64,000 nucleotides of DNA from Balanoglossus misakiensis. Lineage: Eukaryota; Hemichordata. Below, one piece after another: positions 31,057 to 43,257 of the stretch (positions within the stretch are counted from its first letter, which is position 1; every line of letters starts with the position of its first letter). The DNA lies in assembly GCA_040954595.2 (NCBI GenBank), contig CM082576.2, positions 17,732,001 to 17,796,000 on the forward strand. Direction: 5' to 3'. The translations under genes were made by a program, and so were the position numbers. Under the pieces are notes generated by a model, which saw nothing but the letters and a program-made list of their open reading frames with translations, ran no database searches and was not told where the DNA came from.

Positions 31057-31166
31057 GTCAGTCATAATGAAGCTGGTACCTTTAGAAAGATGACAGCTGA
31101 GGTACAGAGTGTATTGCTACCTGGTGATGAGCACCTCAACCCGTTCAGGGATCTGCTTCATGAAAG
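31057..31166 (+). CDS. Candidate host exon, unknown protein
   Basis: Open from a plausible acceptor (cttgtaacag) to a donor (GAAAG|GTACTC). It encodes VSHNEAGTFRKMTAEVQSVL... in the phase left by the exon at 30427-30531. No family is recognised. The two pieces lie between two copies of one TTAA MITE family. Confidence 0.3.
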
Positions 31167-31214
31167 GTACTCTTCTTGGGACACTATTTTAATATCGTTC
31201 ATCTTTCAATTTAC

Positions 31215-31563
31215 TTAAAGGGACAAAGTCTCTCTCTCGCTGCCTTTTTTTCCAATACTTATGTTTGATACAAGACATTGTTTATGTTATTCTACATGTG
31301 GATATATAGAGAATCAACGTTCAACCACACACACCTTCAAATCCGCTTGTAGACACAAGAGTGAAAAACTCGCCAAAATGAATAATCTGTGTTTACCGTT
31401 TATTCGTTTTGGCAAGATTTTTCCTCTTATATCCTACAGACGGGATGGAAGTTGTGTGTGGTCGAATGTTGAGTCAATATATATCTACATATATAACATA
31501 AACGGTGTCATTCATCAAATATAATGTACAAAGGGCAACGGGAGAGAGACTTTGTCCCTTTAA
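31215..31563. mobile_element. TTAA-flanked MITE, copy 2
   Basis: TTAAAGGGACAAAGTCTCTC at the left and GAGAGACTTTGTCCCTTTAA at the right form terminal inverted repeats inside TTAA. The internal sequence is related to 29964-30217. Non-coding. Confidence 0.85.
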
Positions 31564-31761
31564 AATCCAATGCGTATAAGTCTGGATTTTTCTTTCAAAA
31601 ACTTCAAATGATATATGTGGTAACAGTAACTTTTGTTAATTTTTAAATGTAGCCGTTTTCTGTATTAATTTAAGTTTCTTATTGAACTCATTAGAACACA
31701 TGACTTCGTCAAGTGTACAGTTTATTGTAATAGACTGTATGTATTTTTAAACTATAGCAAG

Positions 31762-31763
<2 letters not shown>

Positions 31764-31833
<70 letters not shown>
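31764..31833. repeat. (CA)n microsatellite
   Basis: About 35 uninterrupted CA dinucleotides. Confidence 0.98.
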
Positions 31834-31835
<2 letters not shown>

Positions 31836-31997
31836 AGCGCAATAAAAAATATTACCCATCGTGTAGTCCAACAGCACTTGTAAGGTGTAGTATCCCTAAG
31901 CCAGCGGTAATTAATCGCGAAGTTAGTTATACATGCCGCGGTGCAGCGCATTTTAATCTATTTCGTCGAAAGGTTTATAAAATCTATAAAACAAAGC

Positions 31998-32191
31998 TTA
32001 AAGGTATACAGTCACCTCCAACTTACATACGCCCATATATGGCTGAAATTGACGTATTTGGGCATTCTAAAGAACATATGGTGGCGCTCTTTTTTTCGCG
32101 TGTGCCACCCACTGAAAATCAGTGATTGGCTAGATCTCATTTTGCCATGGTAACTATAGCTTATTTTCAATGGGTGACCGTATACCTTTAA
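31998..32191. mobile_element. TTAA-flanked MITE, second family
   Basis: TTAAAGGTATACAGTCACC at the left and GGTGACCGTATACCTTTAA at the right are imperfect terminal inverted repeats. The interior is non-coding. Confidence 0.8.
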
Positions 32192-32399
32192 ATGAAGCAT
32201 AATGAGAGGTAAGTTTTTTTAAAGGTTTGGCCATAACCTACCCCCAAGATTTGCTACACAACCTCGGCACAAGATTTGGAGATAAGCTTGGAGTAACATT
32301 TTCAACAAACAAGCTTGGCCAAACCTACAGACGAATACCTTCGGCCAAGATTAGAGTACGGCCAAGCTTGGCCAAAGGTATTGCACAATCGCGTGTGAA

Positions 32400-33708
32400 G
32401 ACGATGTTTGGAAGTGTGACCGGGGGTTGATTCCCAATGTTGGTTCCTTTCCATCACCTACAGTGTTACAGGGGACAGATTGGTGCTCACCTCTGGAATC
32501 TTTGACTTCCTTTCTGATGACCGAGCTCACCACATTCAGTGCAGATGCAACGGCTTCTCTCGGCATCCTGGACAACCCATCGACATTTGCATTACTTTTT
32601 CCTGGGCGGTATTTAATGTCAAAGTCAAACACGGCCAGCTGGGAGATCCATCGCTGACTAGTAGCATCCAGTTTGGCTGTGGTGGTTATATAAACAAGAG
32701 GATTATTGTCCGTCAGCACAGTAAATTTATTTCCATAGAGATAATCTTTAAACTTATCCGTGACCGCCCATTTTAAGGAGAGAAATTCTAACTTGTGGGC
32801 TGGGTAGCGACTTTCTGCAGGGGTAAGTCCACGGCCAGTATAAGCAATTACTCTATCTGTTCCATCTTGCCTTTGTACCAAGACTGCGCCAAGACCACTA
32901 ATAGAGGCATCCACCTGTAGTGTAAAAGGGAGGGTAAAGTCAGGATATCCCAGGATCGGTGCAGTGGTGAGCTTCTGTTTTAAAAGTGAAAAAGCAGATT
33001 CACAGTCAGTCGTCCACTCAAAGGGGGGTAGTTTCACCTGTTGATTTCTACCTTTCTTCTTTCTTGCATCACCAGACAATAACCGATTCAATGGAGCAGC
33101 AATTCTTGAAAAACTTTTCACGAACCGGCGATAATAACCCGCAAAACCAAGAAACTGCAGGACTTCCCTTCTAGTTGTGGGCCGTTTCCACGCCTTGACT
33201 TTGTCTATCTTCTCCGGGTCTGTACGGACACCATTGGTTTTCACGATATGTCCCAGGTATTTAACCTCTTGACGCAGAAACGAGCATTTCGATGGCTTTA
33301 ACTTCAATCCATGGTGCCTTAGTCTATCAAACACCATCTGCAGTCTACCAAGATGTTCATCAAAGGTTTGTGAAAACACGATTATGTCATCTAGGTATAT
33401 AAGAACTGTTGCAAAGTGTTGATCCCCCAGACAGCACATCATCAAGCGAGAAAAGGTTGCGGGCGCATTCATTAAGCCGAATGGCATCCGGTTCGTTTCA
33501 TAGAGACCCATGGGAGTAGTAAACGCTGTCTTGTGTCGGTCTTTCTCCGCCACTTTCACTTGCCAATATCCAGAAGTAAGGTCCAGCGATGAAAAGAACT
33601 TTGCTTTCCCCAGTGCTTCCAGAGCCTCGTCCATCCTTGGTAATGGATATGCATCCCGGACTGATCGTAGATTCAACTGTCGATAGTCAATACATATCCG
33701 AAGGCTAC
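32400..33708 (-). pseudogene. Gypsy 3 RT and RNase H portion
   Basis: From 33701 leftwards: CIDYRQLNLRSVRDAYPLPR, FFSSLDLTSGYWQVKV, MPFGLMNAPATF, LIYLDDIIVF, the connection domain, and RNase H (FTLQVDASISGLG, ESRYPAHKLEFLSLKWA, VLTDNNPL). It stops after GLSRMP with no integrase. Apparent extra N-terminal codons beyond 33709 are only the tandem repeat of element A read in frame. Confidence 0.88.
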
Positions 33709-33790
33709 TATGGAAAGCCATGGCTGTCTTAAGTGACATACAATTATGTTGACATGGGGATTCTTTATATAATGATGTGCATACGTTATA
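33709..33790. repeat. Left terminal inverted repeat of element A
   Basis: Starts TATGGAAAGCCATGGCTGTC and matches the complement of 50250-50331 with a few differences. The first 14 bases form a small palindrome, ATGG-AAAG-CCAT. Confidence 0.9.
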
Positions 33791-34950
33791 AGGTGATGGG
33801 CATACGTTATAAGGTAATGCACATACGTTATAAGGTGATGGGCATACGTTATAAGGTGATGCACATACGTTATAAGGTGATGCGCATACGTTATAAGGTG
33901 ATGCGCATGCGGTATAAGGTGATGGGCATACGTTATAAGGTGATGGGCATACGTTATAAGGTGATGCGCATGCGGTATAAGGTGATGGGCACACTTTTTA
34001 ATGTGATGTTCTTGCGTTATAAGGTGATGCGCATAAGTTGAACGGTGATAGGCATACATAAGGTGAAGGGCATAAGTTATAAGGTGATGTGAACACTTTA
34101 TAAGGTGATGCGCATACGTTATAAGGTGATGTGATCACTTTATAAGGTGATGCGCTTTCGTTATAAGGTGATGCGCATACGTTATAAGGTGATGCACATA
34201 CGTTATAAGGTGATGCGCATACGTTATAAGTTGATGGGCATATGTTATAAGGTGATGCGCAAATGTTATAAGGTGATGGGCATACATTATAAGGTGATGC
34301 GCAAATGTTATAAGGTGATGGGCATACATTATAAGGTGATGCACATACATTATAAGGTGATGGGCATACGTCCTTATATGGTGTGGTTACGTTATAAGGT
34401 GATGGGCATACGTCGTTATATGGTGTGGTTACGTTATAAGGTGATGGGCATACGTCGTTATATGGTGTGGTTACGTTATAAGGTGATAGGCATACGTCGT
34501 TATATGGTGTGGTTACGTTATAAGGTGATGGGCATACGTCGTTATATGGTGTGGTTACGTTATAAGGTGATGGGCATACGTCGTTTCTGGTGTGGTTACG
34601 TTATAAGGTGATGGGCATACGTCGTTTCTGGTGTGGTTACGTTATAAGGTGATGGGCATACGTCGTTATATGGTGTGGTTACGTTATAAGGTGATGGGCA
34701 TACGTCGTTATATGGTGTGGTTACGTTATAAGGTGATGGGCATACGTCGTTATATGGTGTGGTTACGTTATAAGGTGATGGGCATACGTTATAAGGTGAT
34801 GCGCATACGTTATAAGGTGATGGGCCTACGTTATAAGTTGATGCGCATACGTTATAAGGTGATGCGCATACGTTATAAGGTGATGGGCCTACGTTATAAG
34901 GTGATGCGCATACGTTATAAGGTGATGGGCATACGTTTTTTTGTGATGGA
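33771..34950. repeat. 21-bp subterminal array of element A (left)
   Basis: Dozens of copies of a 21-bp unit, gttataaggtgatgggcatac with variants (tgcgcatac, tgcacatac). From about 34360 to 34790 they form a 42-bp composite that adds a gttatatggtgtggttac half-unit. Long apparent ORFs here, in several frames, are by-products of the periodicity. By analogy with other DNA transposons these may be transposase-binding sites. Confidence 0.95.
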
Positions 34951-35222
34951 CATATGTTACACTGTGGTATACATTTGTTATTCTATAATATGCATTTATT
35001 ATAATTTGATGTGCATTTCTGATAATGTGATGTGAATATGTTGTGTTGTAAGATGGATTTGGCTCATGTTGTACTTTTGTTAAATGATGTGAAATGTGCA
35101 TCATATTGTGGTGTTTAATTCTGATGTAGAAGTCAGGGACTACCCAGAATGCATTTCTACAGACATGCTCAGTCCAGTTTATTTGTAGCTTGTGAGAGTA
35201 CATACATGCTACTGATGTCATA

Positions 35223-36494
35223 ATGGCAACCTCTACATGTATTGGAAATATATTGGACCCACTAGGTTTGGGACACCTCTCTGATAAATTCACTTATGAG
35301 AAAATAACCCCTGCCATGGTATGTAAATTATCAGTTGTAGACATGGAGACACTTGGCCTGAACAATAGAGCTGATATGATGGCACTGCGTGTTGCTTGCG
35401 TTAAATTTGGAGGAAAAGCACCTGCTAAAGCATTGGGACTCAATGGTGGTGCTCCTCTGTTTAACATTCCAAAATGTGTGTTGGAGCATCTTCTTGATGA
35501 AGAATTTAATATTGCTGATGTCGCATCAATGTTATCTGTTTCTGAGAGTACCATTTACCGAAGAATGAGACAGTATGGTCTTAGTAAAATGGACTTCTCA
35601 GATATAAGTGATGAGGACCTTGATGTCAATATCAGGCAGCTAACTTCTGATTTTCCATATTGTGGTGAAAACCTGATTAGGCAGATGTTACATGCTAAGG
35701 GGATCAAGGTCCAAAGGATGAGGTTGAGAGACAGCATCCACCGTGTTGATAGCATTGGTGTTGAATCAAGGAAGAAAGGCCGCTTACAGAGGCGTATATA
35801 TAATGTCCAAGGACCAAACCACTTATGGCACATCGACACAAACCACAAGCTTGTGAGGTGGCATTTTATAGTATTTGGAGGAATCGATGGTTTCAGTCGC
35901 CTACCTGTTACTTTATCGTGTATAGATAACAACCAGGCATCTACCCTGTTGCAGCTCTTTATGGCTGGTGTTGAGAAGTACGGCCTACCCAGTCGTGTGA
36001 GATCAGACATGGGTTTGGAAAACATAGATATAGCGGAGTATATGGTCACAAATAGAGGCCCAAACAGGGGGAGCATGATAACAGGTAAAAGTGTCCATAA
36101 TCAACGAATTGAAAAGCTTTGGAAGGACGTCTATGAAGGAGTGCTAAGTCTGTACTATCAACTATTCCACTTCATGGAGGATAATGGCATCCTTGATCCA
36201 CTAAATGAATTACACATAGCTGCACTTCACTATGTATTCATGCCAAGGATCAATGAAAAGCTGGAAACATGGAGGAATGCCTGGTCTCGCCACAGAATGC
36301 GCACAACGAAATCATCTCCACATCGACTGTGGATTTCTGGGCAGTTTCAGGATCCTGTGGGGATAGAGGAGATTTCTTTGGATGGATATGGTGTTGAAGG
36401 CATTGTCTATGGTGATGAGACAGAACAAGAGGCTGATACAAGACCATCAGCCATCATTTTCAAAGTGCTGCCAAATTCCAGAGGAATTGAATGA
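35223..36494 (+). CDS. DDE integrase-type transposase of element A
   Basis: 423 codons, single exon, ATG 35223. Residues ~8-65 look like a SAM-type domain ([23 protein letters not shown]...LGL). Residues 95-122 form a helix-turn-helix ([24 protein letters not shown]). An integrase-core RNase-H fold follows, with Asp205 ([11 protein letters not shown]), Asp262 (VRSDMGLEN) and Glu297 (HNQRIEKLW); 34 residues separate the last two. It resembles the family of uncharacterised animal proteins annotated as integrase core domain. All three acidic residues and the whole frame are intact. Position just inside the left array, pointing inward, fits a transposase acting on the element's own ends. Confidence 0.88.
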   Translation: MATSTCIGNILDPLGLGHLSDKFTYEKITPAMVCKLSVVDMETLGLNNRADMMALRVACVKFGGKAPAKALGLNGGAPLFNIPKCVLEHLLDEEFNIADVASMLSVSESTIYRRMRQYGLSKMDFSDISDEDLDVNIRQLTSDFPYCGENLIRQMLHAKGIKVQRMRLRDSIHRVDSIGVESRKKGRLQRRIYNVQGPNHLWHIDTNHKLVRWHFIVFGGIDGFSRLPVTLSCIDNNQASTLLQLFMAGVEKYGLPSRVRSDMGLENIDIAEYMVTNRGPNRGSMITGKSVHNQRIEKLWKDVYEGVLSLYYQLFHFMEDNGILDPLNELHIAALHYVFMPRINEKLETWRNAWSRHRMRTTKSSPHRLWISGQFQDPVGIEEISLDGYGVEGIVYGDETEQEADTRPSAIIFKVLPNSRGIE

Positions 36495-36960
36495 CTATGT
36501 CAACATGAAAAGTTCGCAAGTTCAAACCCATAGTTCATACAATGGGTAAATACACCATCCTGAAAAGAATTTTCTCATGTTTTGACCACATACATTATGT
36601 CAGGAAATACAATCTTGAACCAAGTCTATCTCTCTGTAAATAAGTAAAACACATTTATGCAGTCCTTTGGTTAAATTTGTTGCACATGTTTAAAGGCCCA
36701 GTAACACAAATTTTGGCCATTTAAGTACTTTGTATTTGTAAACACAAGGTTGCTATAAAATATAAAAGCAAAACGTACATATATGAGAGATATTCCCAAT
36801 AAACTATGAAAGTGAGCACTTGCCCAAGTTTCTGCATACAACGATTGTTTATCTTTCTCTGTGTCAACACAAGTAGCTTCAACAGTACCTCTACGAGTAT
36901 GGTGAGAACATACATCTATCACTAAGCCTCCAAGGTTTAGGAGAATTGTGCTTCAATAGC
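36495..36960. other. 3' flank of the transposase gene
   Basis: Non-coding AT-rich sequence between the transposase stop and the MITE at 36961. No gene seen. Confidence 0.6.
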
Positions 36961-37587
36961 TTAAAGGGGAAATCCGTCGTAGCTGATTTCTACATAATTT
37001 GGTAGCTTTGATGTCACTCTTTCAGAAAAAAAACATATTCGCCATGTATAGGTCGCGCGATTTTTTACAAAATCTAGGGAAAGTTGGCAGAATTTCCAAT
37101 ATGGCGTTTACTGTAATTTGAATCATGGGAAAAAAAGCGCCAGGACCAACTTCCGCCCACCATGGTGTGGGTGATACCATTCTCCGATAGGTGTCACTGG
37201 GCGACAGACTAGGCGTATTTTCATAGCTATTGTTTGTTCTTTGCATCAGTTGATAAACAATCATCAGCAAAGTCGAAAATTTGTCATCTATTGACAGTTT
37301 TCATGAGCTATAACCCATGGAAAATATGCAAATACGCTTAGCTTGTGACGCAGTGACACCCATCGGAAAATGGTATCACCCACACTAAGGCGGGCGGAAG
37401 TTGGTCCTGGCGCTTTTTTCCCATGATTCAAATTACAGTAAACGCAATATTGGAAATTCTGCCAACTTTCCCTAGATTTTGTAAAAAATCGCGCGACCTA
37501 TACATGGCGAATATGTTTTTTTCTGAAAGAGTGACATCAAAGCTACCAAATTATGTAGAAATCAGCTACGACGGATTTCCCCTTTAA
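36961..37587. mobile_element. TTAA-flanked fold-back MITE with ~260-bp arms
   Basis: TTAAAGGGGAAATCCGTCGT and its complement bound long inverted arms (about 36961-37225 and 37335-37587) around a ~110-bp centre. It is inserted between the two genes of element A. Non-coding. Confidence 0.9.
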
Positions 37588-38031
37588 CACTCTCACCATA
37601 CTCATATAGTCTTTGTTATACCCTGACTGTGCCGTGAACCTCATTTCCAGCCGTCCCTACAGTCTGGGGAATTCCCATTGAACAGTTTCTTCACAAAGAT
37701 GGCCGACTGCAGACAAAAGCTATGCTTCTTGGAAGCCAGTAAGGAGCTCACATAAAAATGTAAAAGTGACTTTCAAAGTCCATTGCACTTATCTGTCACT
37801 GGTAACTGATAAATGATTGCACAAATGCTAGAGAGAATCCTGTAAAATGATACCACTCGTATGGGCTTTACTAGCTCCCAAGGTGCATCGCTTTTGTCTA
37901 TAGTCTTGGTGAAGATTTCCTCCTTGACTCTAAAAATACCTAGACCCTCCTTTTTTTGCTTCAACCCCACATTACAGTCGAACAGTCCCTATATGACATA
38001 CTCAAGGTAGTCCAAGAATGTTGTTTGGTCA

Positions 38032-41000
38032 TCACACATTGCCAAAATATGCAGTGGTAAATGCAAGGTCATAAAAAGAAAACAATCTGGCACTGGTTGG
38101 TAGTGGGCAGCTGATAGTTGGCCTTGGTAACTTCAGACAGTTGATGCAGGTGTTAGCTGTAGGTATGAATGATGTGCTGAATTCCACAAATACAATTGTG
38201 GGATGGATAACAAATCCAAGGGCAGGTTCTTCATCAGCCCCTGTTGTGAACTGTAGAACACTTGCAAGTGACACTTTACTTCTTCTGCCACCTTGAACAA
38301 ATCAAAAGTAGTATGAAATGTTAGTCTGACACAATAGCCCGAGAGATAATACAATTTTTTACAGCTAGCTTTCTAAAGTCAACAATTGTGAATAAGCCTG
38401 TTCACATCAAAACCATGATGTGCATATGTAGGCCATAGTGCATCACCTATTTGCCAAATTTGAACAAAATCAGTTTAGGGGTGACAAATGTTAATGGACG
38501 ATGGTCAGACGACAATGGACAGTGTCTATCTATCTGATAAGCTCCGGGTCACTGACAGTGGAGCTATGAAATTCATTAAAATATAGAAAACTAGAGGTAT
38601 CTTCACAAAATGAACAAAACTATACGGGGCCACTCCAGAAACTCTCACAGCAGTTTTCAATGCAATCAGCCCAATGGTTGCTGAGTTTCTAATTTTTGAC
38701 CATTTTCACATTTTGGGGGTAATCTGCATACTTTGATAGTGACAATATTGTTTTAACAAAATCCCATCAAAAACCCAGCATGCACTTAAACACCAAATGA
38801 AAAGATGAAACATGCAGTCGTTCTTAAGTTTTTGCAGTGGATAGACAGACATACCAGTACATACATACCGGTACATACAGACAGAGAGACATACAGACAA
38901 TGGATGCTGTCTTACACTATAAGCTCATTGGTATCGCAAATGTGAGCTATAAATACCGAGTGAACAACTTACTTGCAACTTCTCTGAGGTATTTTAAGAA
39001 CAGAGAACACTGTATTTTCAAGTGTTCTTGTGTTTGAACCTTCTACACTGAAGACATGGGTCAGAAGAGATGTCACCTTCTTAATCATTAAAGCACTTGA
39101 AGGATTTGGAATAAAAAGATGAAGGAAGGTTGGTATTCCAATGCAAATCTGAAAATAGGAGATTGATTTGAAAAGATTAATGATGAAGTCACTGAAGAGA
39201 TTTATTAAAGCCACACTGAAACACTGGGCAAAGACTCTTCTGCTGAACATTCTACATTGAAATGCCTATATATTTCAGAAATTGTTTCAAAAACTGTATC
39301 AAGTTTTGACCACTATCCACTGCATTTCTGTTACATTTTCCCTCCATACACTAACACCCTGAAACATTTCAAAATTATGAAATTTCTTAGTTACCAAAAT
39401 ACGAAAAGCTTCATGTGATCATTCTGTTACTTTGCATGGTGAGAAATGGAGAGTGAAAGTACCTGGTAGATTCCTAGTTTAGCAAGACCATTCCGCAAAT
39501 GAAGAATGCATGGAGATGGGTCACTACTGTGGAATAACTCGTCAACAATGTCTGTGCCCATAAACTGGGGGAGCTTCCCATTTTGTAGAATGCTTAAACC
39601 TGTTGCCATGAATAAACAGAAATTATTACAAATAAAAAAAGTGTAAAACATTTTCAGACTTAAAGTAACTTATTGGAATTTTTTTCATTCTATTTTAAAC
39701 CAGTGATGACTTCTGAAAATTTGGTTCGAAGAATTTTCTAAATTATATCAAGCATTGCAAGCCTTGTTGGCAAGTCATTAAAGGGACAATGTTACTCATT
39801 TCAGAGCAATTATTGCATACTGTTTATAAACGTTGAAAAGTTTTCATGCTCATAAGTAAGCCAAAAATTGAATGTTTGTTTAAAAACCATACACGTACAA
39901 CTCAAAAATCAGTTGGTTATAAGTTTCAGCATTTTCTTACGCAGGTTTGCATTTTCCAGATGACCACTGTTTGAGGCATGTTTCCATGGTAACAAGCAAA
40001 ATAACCACACTTCTTAACATCAATTTGAAGTCTCAAAATGAGTTAAATAATGAAATACTGTGCTAATGTTAACATTAAATACAAATAATAATTTTCATGC
40101 AAATGACAAGGGATTTGAAATTTGTCGATTTCAGCTTCCTTCACTATACCACAATATGTGTATCAAGTAAATATGGCATTATATCTTAAAATATGCATGC
40201 TTGTGTTTTCCTTGTACTTTTCAAGCCACTGTGTATTTGCAAATAAAGTCACACACAAGCTAGCAGAACTTTCTAATGATGCAAATTTGAGCTTGGGGAC
40301 AATGAAAAATATAACAATAAAACCAGATAAAGCAAATTATATTACTCACCCATATATATTCCAACTTTGTAGTATTCTTCAGCAAGGTGTTCTCTGAGAC
40401 CTTCATCAAAAAAATGTTCTTTGATTGCTCTTAGTATCAAAACAAAGAACTCTTTTCTGGGGCCACCAAAGTCACGTGCTCTCTGTTGAGTACAAAAAGG
40501 CACATTAGCTGTTAAAGAATATACTAGAGTAGAAATTTATGAACAATCAAGTGTTGCTCAAATGTTTACAAAATGAAATCAATACTGTAAATGAGAATAA
40601 ACGCAAACTGATAAACTTTCTCTCATAATAATAGTTTTGCAGTGTACAAATGGCAGAAAACATCCTAAAAATGTCATACCGATTTTACCCAGGGTTAGGA
40701 ATAACTGATAGAGACGTAGATTTCACTGAAATTGACCGAATCCAGATAACCTGATAAAAACAATTTATCTAGACTTATCTGACTTATTACTAGACTTGTT
40801 ACACTTACAGTGAGTTTTTGTTGACAAAATATATAAGTTGATGTAAACACAAAAATATTCAGTGCGAAAACATAAATTATACTGGAAGTGACTGACATTC
40901 AAATTAACCATTTGGTGTAATCTTACCTCATCATAAAACTGGACTTCCAGAGTTTTTCTCAAGTCTTCCATGGAACTTATTTCGTCAAATGCTGTTGTCA

Positions 41001-42729
41001 AAATATCTGCTCTGTTGACAATAATGAAGTTTGTGTCACCATAATCAGTCTCACTCTCTGACTCAACATCCAGACATCTACCAGTTACCATGGCTCTCTG
41101 AAAATATCTCAGGACTTCTATTGGGTTGGAAATACTGTGATGCTGACAGTATTCAATGGTTTGTTTGGCAATGTTATCGACAGTTTCTTCTGTGTCAGAT
41201 GTAGACTGTAAATAAAAGATTAATTAATATTACCATTAAATCATAAACAACTTTACTTTAACATCCAGAATAAAATATAATATAAGTACACAGACAGTGA
41301 TGATAGTTTTAGATGAGATAAACTTCACAATTTAATTATCTTAAAGGGGCAGTGAAAAACAGGGAAAACAAAAGGTGATGTGAGTTGAATTTTAGGAAAG
41401 AGTGCAAAGCTTAGTGCTCCTGTCACTTGAAGGCAGAGGACATTTTATGTTGTTCAACTCGCACCACTTTTTGTTTTCCAATTTTCAAACAAAACAGTAT
41501 GGATAAATGGCAGGGATTACTTCTGCTGGATAACTGGACCTAAACTATGAAAAACAGCCTCGCCAATCATCCCCTTTAAACCTTTCACCACCATGGTTTG
41601 TCCTAAATCCATTTTTCTCTATGGTAAAGTTGGGCCTGTACATGGGGAAATGGGGGTGAAAGGGTTAAGGCACTGTCCTTTAATTTACTTGCTGTGATCC
41701 TGATTTTCATTGGGACAATAATTCTCATTGAATATACAAATCCATGTAGGCCTAATATACATGTTTAATGTGTATACTTACATTGCTATCTCCATTTCGA
41801 GAGAGATCGACTGTTTCCCCAGTGCTAGGCTGTAATATTTCCAGGTCATCATCTGGCGTCTCAGCAGAGTTTGCTTGCGCTAGTGTTTCTCCACCATGTC
41901 TTTCTTGAGTATCTGCTACCAGCTGTGGTGGGGGTGGGAGGTCATCTTCGGAATCAGAAGTTATCAGCAGTGTACCGGTACAAGTCTCAATGTGTTCACG
42001 CAAATCATGCATGGGGAATTCAGTGTTACAGCTTTTGCATGTCTCCTTCAAGGCAGACGAGGAACTTCCAGTGCCAGCATTTAAATCTTTGGTGCTAAGA
42101 TTTTTCTGGATAGGCCTTATGTATAGTTTAGCCTGGGCACCAACATGACCTTTCAACTCAGGCACATTCCACGCACATTTCAGTTCATTCAGCTCACGGC
42201 AGCCACTGCTACAATGCAAAAGTTCGAATCCGCCACAGTCTAGCAGCTGGGGATAAGCACTGGTGATTTTGCTTAATACTTGACTTTCGTCGTCCTCTGC
42301 AAAAAGGGTGACCTTCTTGTCACCAAGCCCTGCCCTAAATAGTATCTGTCTCTCGACGGTCGTCGGAAGTTTTTTTGCATACCTGTCTGCTAGACACATA
42401 AATCTAACAGTCCACGTTCTCGTGCCTCGATCCCTCGTGCTGCTTCTCTTTCTCTTTCCTCCCCTCCTTCCGCCACTTCCTCTACTAGGCTGAAAGAGAA
42501 GGGTTGTCTCTCTACGAACAGTTGTAGCACTTGTAGAACTTGTTTGTGCCTGGTTTACAGCAATGTCGCACATTTCACGCAGGTCAAACCGATCACCAAC
42601 CCTTGTGACCCCTACTCGTTTGAGTTCATCATCAGTCATTGCCGCCACTGTTCTTGGCTCAATACGTTCATTTTGAAACACAGGCCACAACGTAGACAAC
42701 CCGAGTCTGGTTAGAATGTTTTCCATCAT
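38032..42729 (-). CDS. SAM/UBZ-like/HECT E3 ubiquitin ligase of element A, six exons
   Basis: Exons on the minus strand: 42729-41782, 41206-40927, 40482-40350, 39599-39463, 39148-38973, 38284-38032, all with GT..AG junctions and consistent phases. About 640 residues: SAM-like domain (~1-55), basic Arg/Gly linker, CX2CX11HX3C UBZ-type finger (C231-C250), acidic segment, then a HECT domain (DFGGPRKEFFVLIL ... GLSILQNGKLPQF ... TGADEEPALGF) with the catalytic Cys in FIPTANTCINCLKLPRP. HECT enzymes accept ubiquitin on that Cys and pass it to substrates. One lesion: an AAAA run (rc of 41160-41163) appears one base too long, shifting the start of exon 2. A downstream acceptor at 41190 would avoid it. 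Confidence 0.82.
41341..41579. mobile_element. TTAA-flanked MITE inside intron 1 of the HECT gene
   Basis: TTAAAGGGGCAGTGAAAAAC at the left and CATCCCCTTTAA at the right, with an inverted internal stretch (GTGAGTTGAA / TTCAACTCGCA). It lies wholly in the intron between exons 1 and 2 of element A's ligase gene. Confidence 0.75.
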
Positions 42730-43257
42730 GGTATAACGCTTTATACACAGTGGCCTGATAAGACTTTCACTCGGCTAGTTATACTTTGCGAAACAACAAA
42801 ACGGCGAAACAGCGAAACGACGAAACCATTATTAAAATAGGGGCCAGTCATCAAGACGGTGGCGTATGATTTTTTTAAAAGTTTTCAAATTAAAACGTAA
42901 GCGAGCCAAGAAAACTACAGGTCAGATAAATTATTTTCTCGGAAATTCAACATTGGAATCAAATTTGGCGTGGGAAACAAACGGCGGGGCGCCAGTTCCT
43001 GGTCTGCGGCCTGGTACTATGTAGTGGTAGAGTCGACGTCGTGTGCTGACAGGCGAATTGCCCGCCAAAAAAGAATCCCGCCCCAAAAGGTCAATGTACG
43101 AGTATATTCACAGGGCGAAAGATTAGTTGAAACAAAGCAGTAGTGTCCGTACTGATGGGGGGTAAGAGTAGTAGTTATATATAGAAACACATGTAATAAC
43201 TCACACAACACAGTATCATTTCACTCAGCACCACGTGTGTCACACGTTCGTGAAGTT
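42730..43257. other. Upstream region of the element A HECT gene
   Basis: Non-coding; presumably contains the ligase promoter. No clear TATA box was identified. It is GC-richer than its surroundings near 42960-43110. Confidence 0.4.

Noticed and set aside
31763-31951. ORF ending in a Cys-Val repeat
   Set aside because: It is the translation of the (CA)n microsatellite.
33709-34950. Regular 21-bp repeats resembling a CRISPR-like array, and long ORFs (HKVMGIRYKVM..., SPYNVC...) in several frames
   Set aside because: There are no unique spacers, the units are contiguous and lie at transposon ends, and the frames stay open only because 21 is a multiple of three.
39778-39800. TTAAAGGGACAA as another TTAA MITE end
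   Set aside because: No inverted partner end was found within about 1 kb.
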